A stretch of 64,000 bases of DNA from Aliidiomarina sanyensis (GTDB lineage: Bacteria; Pseudomonadota; Gammaproteobacteria; Enterobacterales; Alteromonadaceae): contig NZ_PIPM01000001.1 of NCBI RefSeq assembly GCF_003987175.1, positions 248,001-312,000 on the forward strand, in the 5' to 3' direction. Below are positions 9,774 through 17,896 of the stretch, in pieces. The stretch's first letter is position 1; the number at the start of each line of letters is the position of its first letter. The position numbers and the translations under genes are program-made. A model generated the notes under the pieces. It did not search any database and was not told the origin of the DNA. It worked only from the letters and a program-made list of their open reading frames with translations.

Positions 9774-9858
9774 CACCCGCTGCGGCAAGAACTTACAACC
9801 TTCGTTTCTTTCATCTTACCTATTGCTTGAACAATAGCATTTTTGCTTGTGAGGGATT

Positions 9859-11802
9859 ATGTCAGGCTATGTGCGGAAAGGCCTCAGCGCGTTGATTCTC
9901 ATCGCGCTCCTTTATCTAGTGTTTTCTTTTTGGACCAGTCGCTCCTTGAGCCAAGAAGTAGCCGCCTATGCGGATACGCTCATCCAACGTGATGATGTCA
10001 TGGTTACACAACTCGAATATCAAGGTGGCTTGTTTTCGGGAACGCTCGTCTATGACTTAACGTGGCGCCCCATGGAAGGCGAAGCATTAGAAATTCGCGA
10101 ATTTCTAATGCTGCTCGATGATTTTGGATTGGAATCGGGAGCTGCTGGGGGACTTCGTTTAAGGGGACACCAACGCGTTCTGCATGGTCCTTGGATCGGT
10201 GGTTCCCATCGCTTTGGTCGGGCCCGAGCAACTGTCGCTATTCCGTTGCCCGATGCCGCTCGCGTGTATTTACCGCAGTATCCGGGGAAAACGCCGTTAT
10301 TTTCCATCGAGTTGGTTGCAGGTCTGAGAGGGGAGTCCATTGTATCGATTCGTAGTGCCGATTATCGGGGACGCGTAGTGGATGAGTGGGGTGAGACAGT
10401 CGCCCAACTGACGTTACTTGGTATGAATATCGAGCTGCGAGGGAATCGGGCGATCACTCGCGTAGGGCTGCACGGTAATATCGATCGCTGGGCACTAGAG
10501 ATTCCTTCGGACGATATTTCAATTGACTTAACAGGCTTGAAGTTTTCTTCGCGCCAAAGTTTGGTAACGCCTTCGCTTTGGGTCGGCCCGCAAGCATTAA
10601 ACTTTGACAAGCTCGTGTTCGGATTCACGGAGACGGCGGGTGAGATCGTCGGGGCGTCGATACGTTCTGACGACGCGGTCCGTGGCGGACAATACGAAAG
10701 TCTCACCTCGCTTCACTTTGACGCTATCCGAGTGTTGCCCTTTGAGACTGGACCCGTGGCGCTTTCGATGCGGTTGTCGAATGTCGATGCATCGTCTTAT
10801 GCCGCTTTGCTCGAGGCCGTTGACGCCATGTATGCAGGAGACGGGGAGGCGGATGCTTACGATTCGATTTACGCAGCACTTGAAACTATTCTCCAGAAGG
10901 GACCGAAGTTAGCGGTTGACCCGCTGACGATCGCTGTTGCCGATAAAGACGATATCAGTGTTTCACTTTATGTGGGGTTTGATGGATTTAATCGGTCTGA
11001 AACCACTGAAATTGAGGATGTTCTGCGTCATCTTGTGCTTGATGGACGCGTTCGAATTCAGCACAGCGCCCTGCAAGCTTTACTTCGTACTCGGCTCGCG
11101 GTCGACCATGAGCAGGGAACGCGAACGCTTGATGCGAGAGCACAATTAGAACTCGCGGAACTGCTGGAATCTTTGCAAGCCTCAGAATGGGTGGAAGTAA
11201 AAGACGATCATATCGAGGGGACAATTCGTTTGGAAGCAGGCTTATCCTCTCGCAATGCGGAGGAACCGGTTGACCTCACGACACACTTTGGCATTATCGA
11301 TCAAGCGCAGCAAACTGCACGCGCCTTGCTCGGATTCGGGAGTCAAGACAGTGCACTTGCGGGATTCATGCCGGGACGCAGTGCAGACGTCCTCATGCAT
11401 CTTGAGGAACCCTTATGGCCTGCGCAACGCCTGAGTAGTGGGTTTACCCCCGATCCGGTGCGCGTAGACCTGATTGCGGGAGGTCAAGACGCCCTTGAAT
11501 CGATTTTGGGTGCTGACTGTGTGGGCTATGTTACCGCGGCGCAACCTGATATCGTTATCGACTATACCGCAGGGCATTTTGACCTATATGTCTACGTCGA
11601 TGCCTCACATGACACGACACTGGCTATCCGCGATCCGAATGGTCGTTGGTTTTGTAACGATGATGCGCCGGGATTAGGTCTTAATCCAGGTCTTCACTTT
11701 AGTGATCCAGTCTCAGGCCGTTACACAGTATGGGTTGGAAATTATAGTTCGGGAACCGGGAGTGCGACCTTGCTTATCTCTGAACTTGGCATGAATCCAT
11801 AA
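9859..11802 (+). CDS. DUF945 (YdgA-like) protein with extra C-terminal beta-sandwich domain
   Basis: A 647-residue envelope protein of unknown function. An N-terminal signal anchor (LSALILIALLYLVFSFW, residues 9-25) leads to a periplasmic body of the DUF945/YdgA type, including the early LEYQGGLFSGTLVYDL segment and long beta-rich repeats. From about residue 525 a different domain follows: GFTPDPVRVDLIAGG, a short Cys-containing segment, DTTLAIRDPNG, FCNDD and GRYTVWVGNYSSG. This resembles a domain found at the ends of many secreted bacterial proteins (PPC-like). E. coli YdgA (about 500 residues) lacks it. The reading frame carries a perfect 30-bp palindrome at codons 75-85. A terminator follows. 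Family assignment is moderate; the fusion is inferred from the change in sequence character. Confidence 0.72.
   Translation: MSGYVRKGLSALILIALLYLVFSFWTSRSLSQEVAAYADTLIQRDDVMVTQLEYQGGLFSGTLVYDLTWRPMEGEALEIREFLMLLDDFGLESGAAGGLRLRGHQRVLHGPWIGGSHRFGRARATVAIPLPDAARVYLPQYPGKTPLFSIELVAGLRGESIVSIRSADYRGRVVDEWGETVAQLTLLGMNIELRGNRAITRVGLHGNIDRWALEIPSDDISIDLTGLKFSSRQSLVTPSLWVGPQALNFDKLVFGFTETAGEIVGASIRSDDAVRGGQYESLTSLHFDAIRVLPFETGPVALSMRLSNVDASSYAALLEAVDAMYAGDGEADAYDSIYAALETILQKGPKLAVDPLTIAVADKDDISVSLYVGFDGFNRSETTEIEDVLRHLVLDGRVRIQHSALQALLRTRLAVDHEQGTRTLDARAQLELAELLESLQASEWVEVKDDHIEGTIRLEAGLSSRNAEEPVDLTTHFGIIDQAQQTARALLGFGSQDSALAGFMPGRSADVLMHLEEPLWPAQRLSSGFTPDPVRVDLIAGGQDALESILGADCVGYVTAAQPDIVIDYTAGHFDLYVYVDASHDTTLAIRDPNGRWFCNDDAPGLGLNPGLHFSDPVSGRYTVWVGNYSSGTGSATLLISELGMNP
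10083..10112. repeat. Perfect 30-bp palindrome inside the DUF945 gene
   Basis: The left arm AGCATTAGAAATTCG (10083-10097) is followed with no spacer by its exact reverse complement CGAATTTCTAATGCT (10098-10112). Both strands therefore encode the same short peptide ALEIREFLML in one frame. No other copy was noticed in the window. Confidence 0.95.
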
Positions 11803-11819
11803 ACGATCTACGCAATTAG

Positions 11820-11863
11820 AAAAACCGCCTTAGTCGCATGTGTGTGATAACGGCGGTTTTTTT
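11820..11863 (+). terminator. Terminator after the DUF945 gene
   Basis: AAAACCGCC (11821-11829) pairs with GGCGGTTTT (11852-11860), followed by seven T residues in all. The A-run on the left means it may also stop transcription coming from the tRNA operon on the minus strand. Confidence 0.85.
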
Positions 11864-11957
11864 ATGTCGCATGTACACGCGCCGTTAAATCAGCAGCGAC
11901 TGATATCGTGAACGCACGGGAAGGAATTGTATTCTGGTGCCAGAGGTGTTGCTTAAA

Positions 11958-12044
11958 TGGTGCCCGGGGCCGGACTCGAACCGGCACGCTGTTACCAGCG
12001 AGGGATTTTAAATCCCTTGTGTCTACCAATTTCACCACCCGGGC
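11958..12044 (-). tRNA. tRNA-Leu (anticodon TAA)
   Basis: An 87-nt class II tRNA with acceptor stem GCCCGGG/CCCGGGC, A73, encoded CCA, anticodon TAA in the loop of GGGATTTAAAATCCC, and a long variable arm. It is the last of a Gly-Cys-Leu tRNA operon, the same trio found near pgsA in E. coli (glyW-cysT-leuZ). Confidence 0.97.
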
Positions 12045-12077
12045 AATAGTAGGGCACACATTAGAGAAATGTAAAAC

Positions 12078-12151
12078 TGGAGGCGGGTCCCGGAGTCGAA
12101 CCGAGATCCACGGATTTGCAATCCGCTGCATAGCCATTCTGCCAACCCGCC
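12078..12151 (-). tRNA. tRNA-Cys (anticodon GCA)
   Basis: A 74-nt tRNA: acceptor stem GGCGGGT/ACCCGCC, U73 as expected for tRNA-Cys, encoded CCA, anticodon GCA in CGGATTGCAAATCCG. It is the middle gene of the Gly-Cys-Leu operon. Confidence 0.97.
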
Positions 12152-12164
12152 GGAGAAAAAAGCG

Positions 12165-12240
<76 letters not shown>

Positions 12241-12282
12241 ATTGCTTTTTGTGCTTCCGGAGCCGTGCCCCAGTGGCTCGCC

Positions 12283-12310
12283 ATTCTACCTACACCACCT
12301 GTTCAGTCAA
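12283..12310 (-). promoter_or_regulatory. Promoter of the Gly-Cys-Leu tRNA operon
   Basis: On the minus strand, TTGACT (12310-12305), a 16-bp spacer and TAGAAT (12288-12283) are followed by a GC-rich discriminator (GGCGAGCC). The upstream A/T-rich flank contains repeated GACTG-plus-T-run units (12330-12355) and the 10-bp palindrome GTGACGTCAC (12358-12367). Confidence 0.7.
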
Positions 12311-12376
12311 CAAGAAATTTCCAAATTCCGACTGTTTGACTGTTTTTTGACTGATTTGTGACGTCACGCGTCAGGT

Positions 12377-13300
12377 TTAGCTTCTCGAAGGTGGTTTTTG
12401 AGCTTCCGCAACGTGGCGCATCCAGTTTACGAGAGCCACAATCGCCATCTCGCGTTGACTTTCGCGTCGCACGGATAAATGAAGCCCTTGTTTACCCGTG
12501 AGATCAAAGCCTGGAACTGGGACAAGGCCACTGTGTTGTGCCGCTCGTTGGTAACAGTCTGGCAAAAGCATCAAACGGTCTGTAAATTGCGCGAGCTCGA
12601 CCGCCATGCTCGTATTATTCACAAGTTGGGTTTGTTCAGGTGGTATTTTCGTGTCGTATTCGCGCACCCAACGATCCCAATCCTTGTTTGTATTCACGGC
12701 AACAAATTTACAGCTATGGAGTGTTTCTGCGTTTGGCTCGGGAAGGCTTTCCGGGCGAACTAAGATTAAATTCGTTGAAGCCAATTTCCAATTTGAAATA
12801 GCTTTCTGTGCAGGGGCGGAGAACGTGAGAAGGGCATCGAGTTCCCCGTGCAAAAGCTCATGAGTTAACGCGCCCTCGTTTTGTCGACTCAAATATTCGG
12901 GAACTTGCACACAATGGAGTTCCAGATGGGGGTAGAGTTGGTTAAACTCACTGAGGACCGGTCCGAGCCACCAGCGCAATAGCTCGCTACTAATCCCGAG
13001 TGTTAGTGTGCGACGTGCATGTTCACCATTTTTCATGGTGCGTTTGACCAATCGTTCGATCTGACGGAATACACGCGAAAGCTCAGGCGCAAGCGCATCA
13101 CCGGCAGGGGTTAACGCATGAACTCGATTATCCCGTTGGATCAGGCGTATACCAAGTTGCTCCTCGAGGGTCGTCATTTGACGACTGATGGCGGATTGCG
13201 TCACGCCTAGTTCGACTGCCGCTGCTTTGAAGCTTCCTAAGCGTGCCACAGCTTCGAAGACCCGTAACGCATTCAGAGAAGGAAAGCTATTTTGCTTCAT
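12377..13300 (-). CDS. LysR-family transcriptional regulator (GcvA-like)
   Basis: A 307-residue DNA-binding regulator. The N-terminal winged HTH (residues about 5-65: SLNALRVFEAVARLGSF, AAVELGVTQSAISRQM, LEEQLGIRLIQR) is closest to the GcvA subgroup of LysR proteins. The C-terminal two-lobed effector domain follows, with the typical W-rich segment (ELLRWWLGPVL). The ATG at 13300 is chosen by similarity; a longer frame to a TTG at 13330 is unlikely. It is transcribed divergently from a RhtB-type exporter, so it probably senses an amino acid and controls that exporter, by analogy with ArgP/LysE pairs. The effector is unknown. Confidence 0.9.
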   Translation of the reverse strand: MKQNSFPSLNALRVFEAVARLGSFKAAAVELGVTQSAISRQMTTLEEQLGIRLIQRDNRVHALTPAGDALAPELSRVFRQIERLVKRTMKNGEHARRTLTLGISSELLRWWLGPVLSEFNQLYPHLELHCVQVPEYLSRQNEGALTHELLHGELDALLTFSAPAQKAISNWKLASTNLILVRPESLPEPNAETLHSCKFVAVNTNKDWDRWVREYDTKIPPEQTQLVNNTSMAVELAQFTDRLMLLPDCYQRAAQHSGLVPVPGFDLTGKQGLHLSVRRESQREMAIVALVNWMRHVAEAQKPPSRS

Positions 13301-13388
13301 ATTAATCACTTCGTATTGAGTTTTAGTCAAGATAAATCATTTTCTCAGAGAGTGCAATCTCAAGGTTTATCATAGGTGTAGCCTAATT
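13301..13388. promoter_or_regulatory. Divergent LysR/RhtB control region
   Basis: The 88-bp gap between the two divergent genes contains GATAAA (13331-13336) facing TTTATC (13366-13371), with an inner GAGA-6-TCTC repeat (13348-13361). Such dyads fit LysR-type binding sites, but no T-N11-A box is clear-cut. Confidence 0.4.
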
Positions 13389-14093
13389 ATGTTCGATATT
13401 CTGTTTAGTTCACGATATTTTGCAGAGTTTTTAGCTATGGCGGTTGCGCATGCCGTGGCTGTCGCGAGTCCAGGACCAGACTTTGCTGTGGTCAGCCGCT
13501 ACAGCGTGCGTTATGGAGCCCGCGTTGCGACATGGGTAAGTCTTGGAATTGCCTTGGGCATTCTTGTTCATGTGACTTATTCCATACTCGGTCTCGCATT
13601 GGTAATAAGCAACACGCCGTGGCTTTATCAACTTCTGCTTCTTGTCGCTGCAGCCTACTTTTTCTACTTGGGCTTTCAAGCCATCCGGTCGAAGCCGCCG
13701 CAAGAAGAAAAAGACGCACACCATTCCGAGGGGGCGGCACCGTTGGGATGGTCTCAAGAACGCGCCCAGCTAGACATCGGCGCCATCAGTCGCCGGCGTG
13801 CTGTCGGTATAGGATTTTTAACAAACGGGTTGAATATCAAAGCGACTATGTTTTTTCTCGCGTTGTTTACCTCGATTATTGCACCAAGCACCCCGATAGC
13901 GATTAAAGCAGGCTACGGCGTGTATCTTGCGATTGCCACCTTTGCATGGTTTGCAATGCTTTCGTACTTATTGGGGCGTACACGCATTCGAGACATCTTA
14001 TTGCGCAAAGGGTATTGGTTTGATCGCGCGATGGGCTTGATTCTTTGGTTATTGGCAGGAAACTTACTCTGGCAGTGGTGGTTCACAACGTGA
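13389..14093 (+). CDS. LysE/RhtB family amino-acid exporter
   Basis: A 234-residue inner-membrane exporter. The N-terminal signature is complete: HAVAVASPGPDFAVVSRYSVRYG, seen as ASPGPDF followed by GARVATWVSLGIALGILVH. Six hydrophobic segments are present. A hydrophilic loop of about 40 residues (around 100-140: KPPQEEKDAHHSEG) is longer than usual and explains the extra length over the common 205-210. Exporters of this family move amino acids or derivatives out of the cell when internal levels are high. The divergent LysR-type gene is its likely regulator. The substrate cannot be read from the sequence. Confidence 0.9.
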   Translation: MFDILFSSRYFAEFLAMAVAHAVAVASPGPDFAVVSRYSVRYGARVATWVSLGIALGILVHVTYSILGLALVISNTPWLYQLLLLVAAAYFFYLGFQAIRSKPPQEEKDAHHSEGAAPLGWSQERAQLDIGAISRRRAVGIGFLTNGLNIKATMFFLALFTSIIAPSTPIAIKAGYGVYLAIATFAWFAMLSYLLGRTRIRDILLRKGYWFDRAMGLILWLLAGNLLWQWWFTT

Positions 14094-14144
14094 ATCCGCT
14101 ATAATGGCGACGTTATCTTTTGGGATTTTAAACAGGCTTTTTTC

Positions 14145-15059
14145 ATGCAGTTATTTGTAAATGATCTAACCGTGATCGACTTTTCCTACCTCTGTCCAAC
14201 GCGCGGCATTGTAGGCGAAAGCTGGATTGTTGATATCGTGCTTGACGGCAGTCTCAATGACCAATCGATGGTGTTGGATTTTGGTCGTGTGAAAAAGCAA
14301 GTGAAGGCGATTATTGACCAATCAGTTGACCACAAGCTGCTTGTTCCCGCAGAACATCCTTACACACGCGTGACAAAGCACGATAATGAAACGCACTACT
14401 GGGTGGACTTTTTGCGTCCTGAGCGTTCCGTGCACTTATTTTGTCCTTCGGATGCGTATGCTTTCATTGATGCCGAACTCATCACGATGGAGGCAACGAT
14501 TGCGTACCTCAAAGCAGTGATTAAACGAGAAATGCCAGCAAATGTTCAAGGGATTCAGCTGTCGCTCCGTAGCGAGGATATATCCGGATTTTATTACCAC
14601 TACACCCATGGACTGAAAAAACATGACGGGAATTGCCAGCGGATTGCGCATGGTCATCGTTCTGCGATTCAAGTCTTTGTGGATGGCATGCGTAGCCCCG
14701 CTTGGGAGCAACGTTGGAGCCGCCGTTGGGAAGACATTTACGTGGGAACCCGTGAAGACCTGTGTGAGCCTTCGGCAATGACACTCAGTCCACATGCGCA
14801 AGGACATATTCAAGCACATCATGTGTGCTACAGTTATGTGGCTGAGCAGGGTGTTTTTGAACTCGCTCTGCCGATGGACGAAAATGAAATTATGGACAAA
14901 GACACAACGGTTGAATGTATCGCAGAGTATATTGCGGAAACGATCGGGAAGCAGATTTCAACAGAAACAGACTCTCAGATAACAAAGCAACATCCTGAAT
15001 CATCCGTAAAGGTGGTTGCCTTCGAAGGGGTCGGCAAAGGAGCAATTGGATATGCGTAA
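14145..15059 (+). CDS. 6-pyruvoyl-tetrahydropterin synthase (QueD-like) family, tandem domains
   Basis: A 304-residue protein made of two PTPS/QueD-like halves. QueD makes carboxy-tetrahydropterin for queuosine synthesis. In the N-terminal half the fold is recognisable (VLDFGRVKKQVKAIIDQ, VDHKLL with D62-H63), but the HGHSF zinc site reads GESW, so this half looks inactive. In the C-terminal half the key residues are present: H155 (YTHGL), C164 (GNCQRIAHGH) and H169/H171. One copy probably keeps structure and the other activity. The 3' end overlaps the M23 peptidase gene by 8 bp. Similar long proteins occur in Alteromonadales; a role in queuosine synthesis here is inference. Confidence 0.78.
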   Translation: MQLFVNDLTVIDFSYLCPTRGIVGESWIVDIVLDGSLNDQSMVLDFGRVKKQVKAIIDQSVDHKLLVPAEHPYTRVTKHDNETHYWVDFLRPERSVHLFCPSDAYAFIDAELITMEATIAYLKAVIKREMPANVQGIQLSLRSEDISGFYYHYTHGLKKHDGNCQRIAHGHRSAIQVFVDGMRSPAWEQRWSRRWEDIYVGTREDLCEPSAMTLSPHAQGHIQAHHVCYSYVAEQGVFELALPMDENEIMDKDTTVECIAEYIAETIGKQISTETDSQITKQHPESSVKVVAFEGVGKGAIGYA

Positions 15060-15888
15060 AGGAATTGTGGGTATTGTTGGCATTAGTTTTTTCTTCGCTC
15101 TGATCTGGGGTGGGGCGCTGGCTGCTGCCGAGCCAGAACTCAAGGGTGTATTCGTGCAAGGCGGTTTAATTGTTGGAAGAACCGAGCCCGGCGCACAAGT
15201 CCAGATTGATGGACAAGAAATTAAAGTCGGTGATTACGGCCATTTTGTGTTTGGTATCGGGCGTGATGACGTCGGCTATGTGACCGTTCAGGTCCGCTCA
15301 CAAGCGCAGGAGTGGCAGGAGAGCTTTGCCATACAACCGCGAGAATTTGATATCCAACGGGTTGATGGTTTACCGCAGCAGACGGTCACGCCGGACCCAG
15401 AAACACAAGCCCGTATCCGAGAAGACAATGCACGCATTGGTGCTGCACGCAATGTGGTCTCCGATCGGTTTGATTTTGCGGGCGATTTTGAATGGCCTGC
15501 ACAGGGGCGTATCACTGGCGTATACGGAAGCCAGCGCATTCTGAATGGCGTTCCAGGTGCGATACATTGGGGGCTAGACATCGCGGCTCCGACCGGGACG
15601 CCAGTCTATGCTCCCGCAGGTGGCGAAGTTCGCTTGATTGCTCCAGATATGGTGCTTTCTGGAGGTACGATTATTATCGACCATGGGCACGAAGTGTTTT
15701 CGAGCTTCCTTCATCTTCATGCCATTCATGTCCAAGAGGGGCAAATTGTGCAGGCAGGTGATCGAATTGGCGAAATTGGCGCGACAGGTCGAGCCACCGG
15801 TCCTCACTTGGATTGGCGTATGAACTGGCGCGATGTTCGTGTCGATCCGTGGCTTTTGTTAGAGCATATGGAAGACCTCGAGGATTAA
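15052..15888 (+). CDS. M23 family metallopeptidase (LytM-type), exported
   Basis: A 278-residue peptidase probably acting on peptidoglycan cross-links or as an amidase activator in the periplasm. Residues 1-26 form a signal peptide (ISFFFALIWGGALAAA). The C-terminal LytM domain has the zinc ligands: H172 and D176 in IHWGLDIAAPTGTPV, and HLH at 221-223, with a further His in GPHLDW. So the enzyme is likely active rather than an EnvC/NlpD-type activator. The ATG at 15052 overlaps the stop of the QueD-like gene and has AAGGAG upstream. A bidirectional terminator follows. Confidence 0.92.
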   Translation: MRKGIVGIVGISFFFALIWGGALAAAEPELKGVFVQGGLIVGRTEPGAQVQIDGQEIKVGDYGHFVFGIGRDDVGYVTVQVRSQAQEWQESFAIQPREFDIQRVDGLPQQTVTPDPETQARIREDNARIGAARNVVSDRFDFAGDFEWPAQGRITGVYGSQRILNGVPGAIHWGLDIAAPTGTPVYAPAGGEVRLIAPDMVLSGGTIIIDHGHEVFSSFLHLHAIHVQEGQIVQAGDRIGEIGATGRATGPHLDWRMNWRDVRVDPWLLLEHMEDLED

Positions 15889-15904
15889 CACCGTACGGAT
15901 ACAA

Positions 15905-15928
15905 AAAACGCGGCCTCGGCCGCGTTTT
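15905..15928. terminator. Bidirectional terminator between M23 and M61 genes
   Basis: AAAACGCGGCC (15905-15915) pairs with GGCCGCGTTTT (15918-15928) around a tight loop, with A/T runs on both sides. It serves convergent genes ending at 15888 (+) and 15944 (-). Confidence 0.92.
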
Positions 15929-15943
15929 CTGCATATTCAGCCC

Positions 15944-17716
15944 TCATCCTAACCAACGGATTGACTTATCCGGGTCCGTGATGCGTATTCGGTAGCTGTC
16001 TGCTGGTAGTGCCTGCCATTCGATGCGGGCCTCAAAGAGGACGTCACGGCGGAAATAGTGCAGGGTACTTGTATCTCCGGACTGTGCACGATAGAGGTGC
16101 CGATAAACATGGGCGCGTGACGCCTGAATACCATCAAGGGCGATAATTCGATCGCCAGGCATCAAACCGGCGAGAGCAGCAGGGCTGTCTTCCCAGACCC
16201 GCATGACTTGCAGCGCCGCATCTTTCTCCTGAAGGGTCGCACCAAGAGTGACTTGTGTGGGCTTGCTTTGCTCGACACTCAATTGTTGCGTGAACGGATC
16301 CGCGACTGCGGGTAAGACCTCAAGACCCAGCGGTTCAAGTAAAGGCGCAAGATCAATCGGGTCGGTTGTGAAAACGGCACGCTCGATCATTTGTTGCAGG
16401 GCCGTCCCGCCGACATCACCGAAAAGCTGTAATAGATTCTCAAGTTCAGTTCCCGTAGCCGCGTAGCGCGCATAGGCTAACCGCATGACATCATCAAGGC
16501 TACTCTGCGGGGTGTTTCCTCGTAAATAGAGGTCAGCAAGTAACGCCACAATTGCCCCTTTACTGTAGTAGCTGGCAATCGCATTTCCGGCATTTTCATT
16601 TTGTTGGTAGAACGTCGTCCAGGCTAAGAAACTTGATTCTGCGATCGATTGTCGCTGAGGGCCCTTTCCACGTAGCGCACGCGTCATGGTTTGACTCATC
16701 CGATTCAAAAACGCAGATCGCGACATCGCCCCCGCGCGGTAAACCATCCAATCATCGTAGTAGGATGTCATCCCCTCATAAAACCAGAGCTGCTCGGTAT
16801 ACTGCTCGGCGGATAATTGGTAGGGATGAAACTCACGGGGACGCAGTTGCTTTACGTTCCAACTATGAAAATATTCATGACTACACAAACTCAAAAAAGT
16901 GAGGTAATCATCTGATGGCTCAGTGCCTGGCCCGGGTTCGAGTGTGTGCCGACTGGCAAGTAGTGCTGTTGAGTTTCGGTGCTCTAAGCCTCCAAACCCA
17001 TCCCCAACCACGATTGTTAAAAATGAGTAGGTCTGAAATGGAACGGCTTCGTTTTGCTGGGTAAAGAGTTCAATTTGCGCCGCACAGATCCGTTGCAAAT
17101 CTGTGGCCAATCGGCTGCGATCTGCGTAATGAGGTTGGGTCAGAACGAGCTCGTGCGGGATTCCTTGAACATCGAAGGGGATAATATCGAGCTGCCCCAT
17201 CAGGAATGGATAATCGATCAACGATGCATAATCGTCCGCTTGATACGACATAATCTGCGGATTGGGTTGGGGCATACCGGTTTTGACCTGCCAACCATGT
17301 GGCATACCATTCAGACTCACGGATATGGGGCGCGTACTTTCCTCAATCCACTCGAGACAAATAGCGCTTGGATTAAAGAATCCAAACTCATGGGTAAGAT
17401 AGGCGGTTCGAACTGAGAGATCCAATGCATAGACTCGATATGAGACTTCGATAGCTTGGCCTTCCGTCGGGATGGTCCAAGTGCTCTTATCCGTGCGTCG
17501 GTAATCGAGCGCACCGCGGGCACCAGTGACCGAAAATGTCACAATATGCTTCGCGAAATCTCGTATCATATAGCTGCCGGGCAACCATGCAGGCAGGCGG
17601 AGCGTGACTTCGGATGCTGAGTGCGCAGGAATCGATAGATTGACTTCGAAATAGTGGTGCAGCATATCCATGGCAATGGTGAAGTGCGGGTGATTTCGAG
17701 GGGAAGAATCGGTCAT
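15944..17716 (-). CDS. M61 family peptidase with PDZ domain
   Basis: A 590-residue metallopeptidase of the M61 glycyl-aminopeptidase family. The zinc motif is HEYFHSWN (H280, E281, H284). The N-terminal part carries the family segments LPAWLPGSYMIRDFAKHI and VVVGDGFGGLEHRNST (the GGLEH element seen before the active site). A C-terminal PDZ domain includes SPAALAGLMPGDRIIALDG. The reading frame is open further upstream to 17869, but the ATG at 17716 has GGAG 5 bp before it and fits the family start. No signal peptide is visible, so it is probably cytoplasmic and acts in peptide turnover. It is transcribed divergently from the LytS-type kinase gene. Confidence 0.92.
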   Translation of the reverse strand: MTDSSPRNHPHFTIAMDMLHHYFEVNLSIPAHSASEVTLRLPAWLPGSYMIRDFAKHIVTFSVTGARGALDYRRTDKSTWTIPTEGQAIEVSYRVYALDLSVRTAYLTHEFGFFNPSAICLEWIEESTRPISVSLNGMPHGWQVKTGMPQPNPQIMSYQADDYASLIDYPFLMGQLDIIPFDVQGIPHELVLTQPHYADRSRLATDLQRICAAQIELFTQQNEAVPFQTYSFLTIVVGDGFGGLEHRNSTALLASRHTLEPGPGTEPSDDYLTFLSLCSHEYFHSWNVKQLRPREFHPYQLSAEQYTEQLWFYEGMTSYYDDWMVYRAGAMSRSAFLNRMSQTMTRALRGKGPQRQSIAESSFLAWTTFYQQNENAGNAIASYYSKGAIVALLADLYLRGNTPQSSLDDVMRLAYARYAATGTELENLLQLFGDVGGTALQQMIERAVFTTDPIDLAPLLEPLGLEVLPAVADPFTQQLSVEQSKPTQVTLGATLQEKDAALQVMRVWEDSPAALAGLMPGDRIIALDGIQASRAHVYRHLYRAQSGDTSTLHYFRRDVLFEARIEWQALPADSYRIRITDPDKSIRWLG

Positions 17717-17896
17717 GTGTACTCCAGCGAAAATAGTCTGTTTGCAGTCTATCACGATGTAAAAAAGGTCGAAAATAGCCGCCTGCGGCAAAATGAGGTT
17801 TTCTTCGGACAGATGCGCACGAATTTTCAGCGTGTGTCCGGTATGCTTGTTAAAAAATTGTAATAACACATTGATTTGGCTGAAAGGATCGTTTCT

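Noticed and set aside
15944-17869. Longer M61 peptidase with 51 extra N-terminal residues
   Set aside because: The upstream extension is unlike the family start; the ATG at 17716 has a good ribosome-binding site.
17717-17896. Direct repeat CGAAAATAG at 17728 and 17770 before the LytS-type kinase
   Set aside because: The two copies are 42 bp apart, but a 9-bp repeat in a region this size is not improbable and it does not fit the LytTR target pattern.
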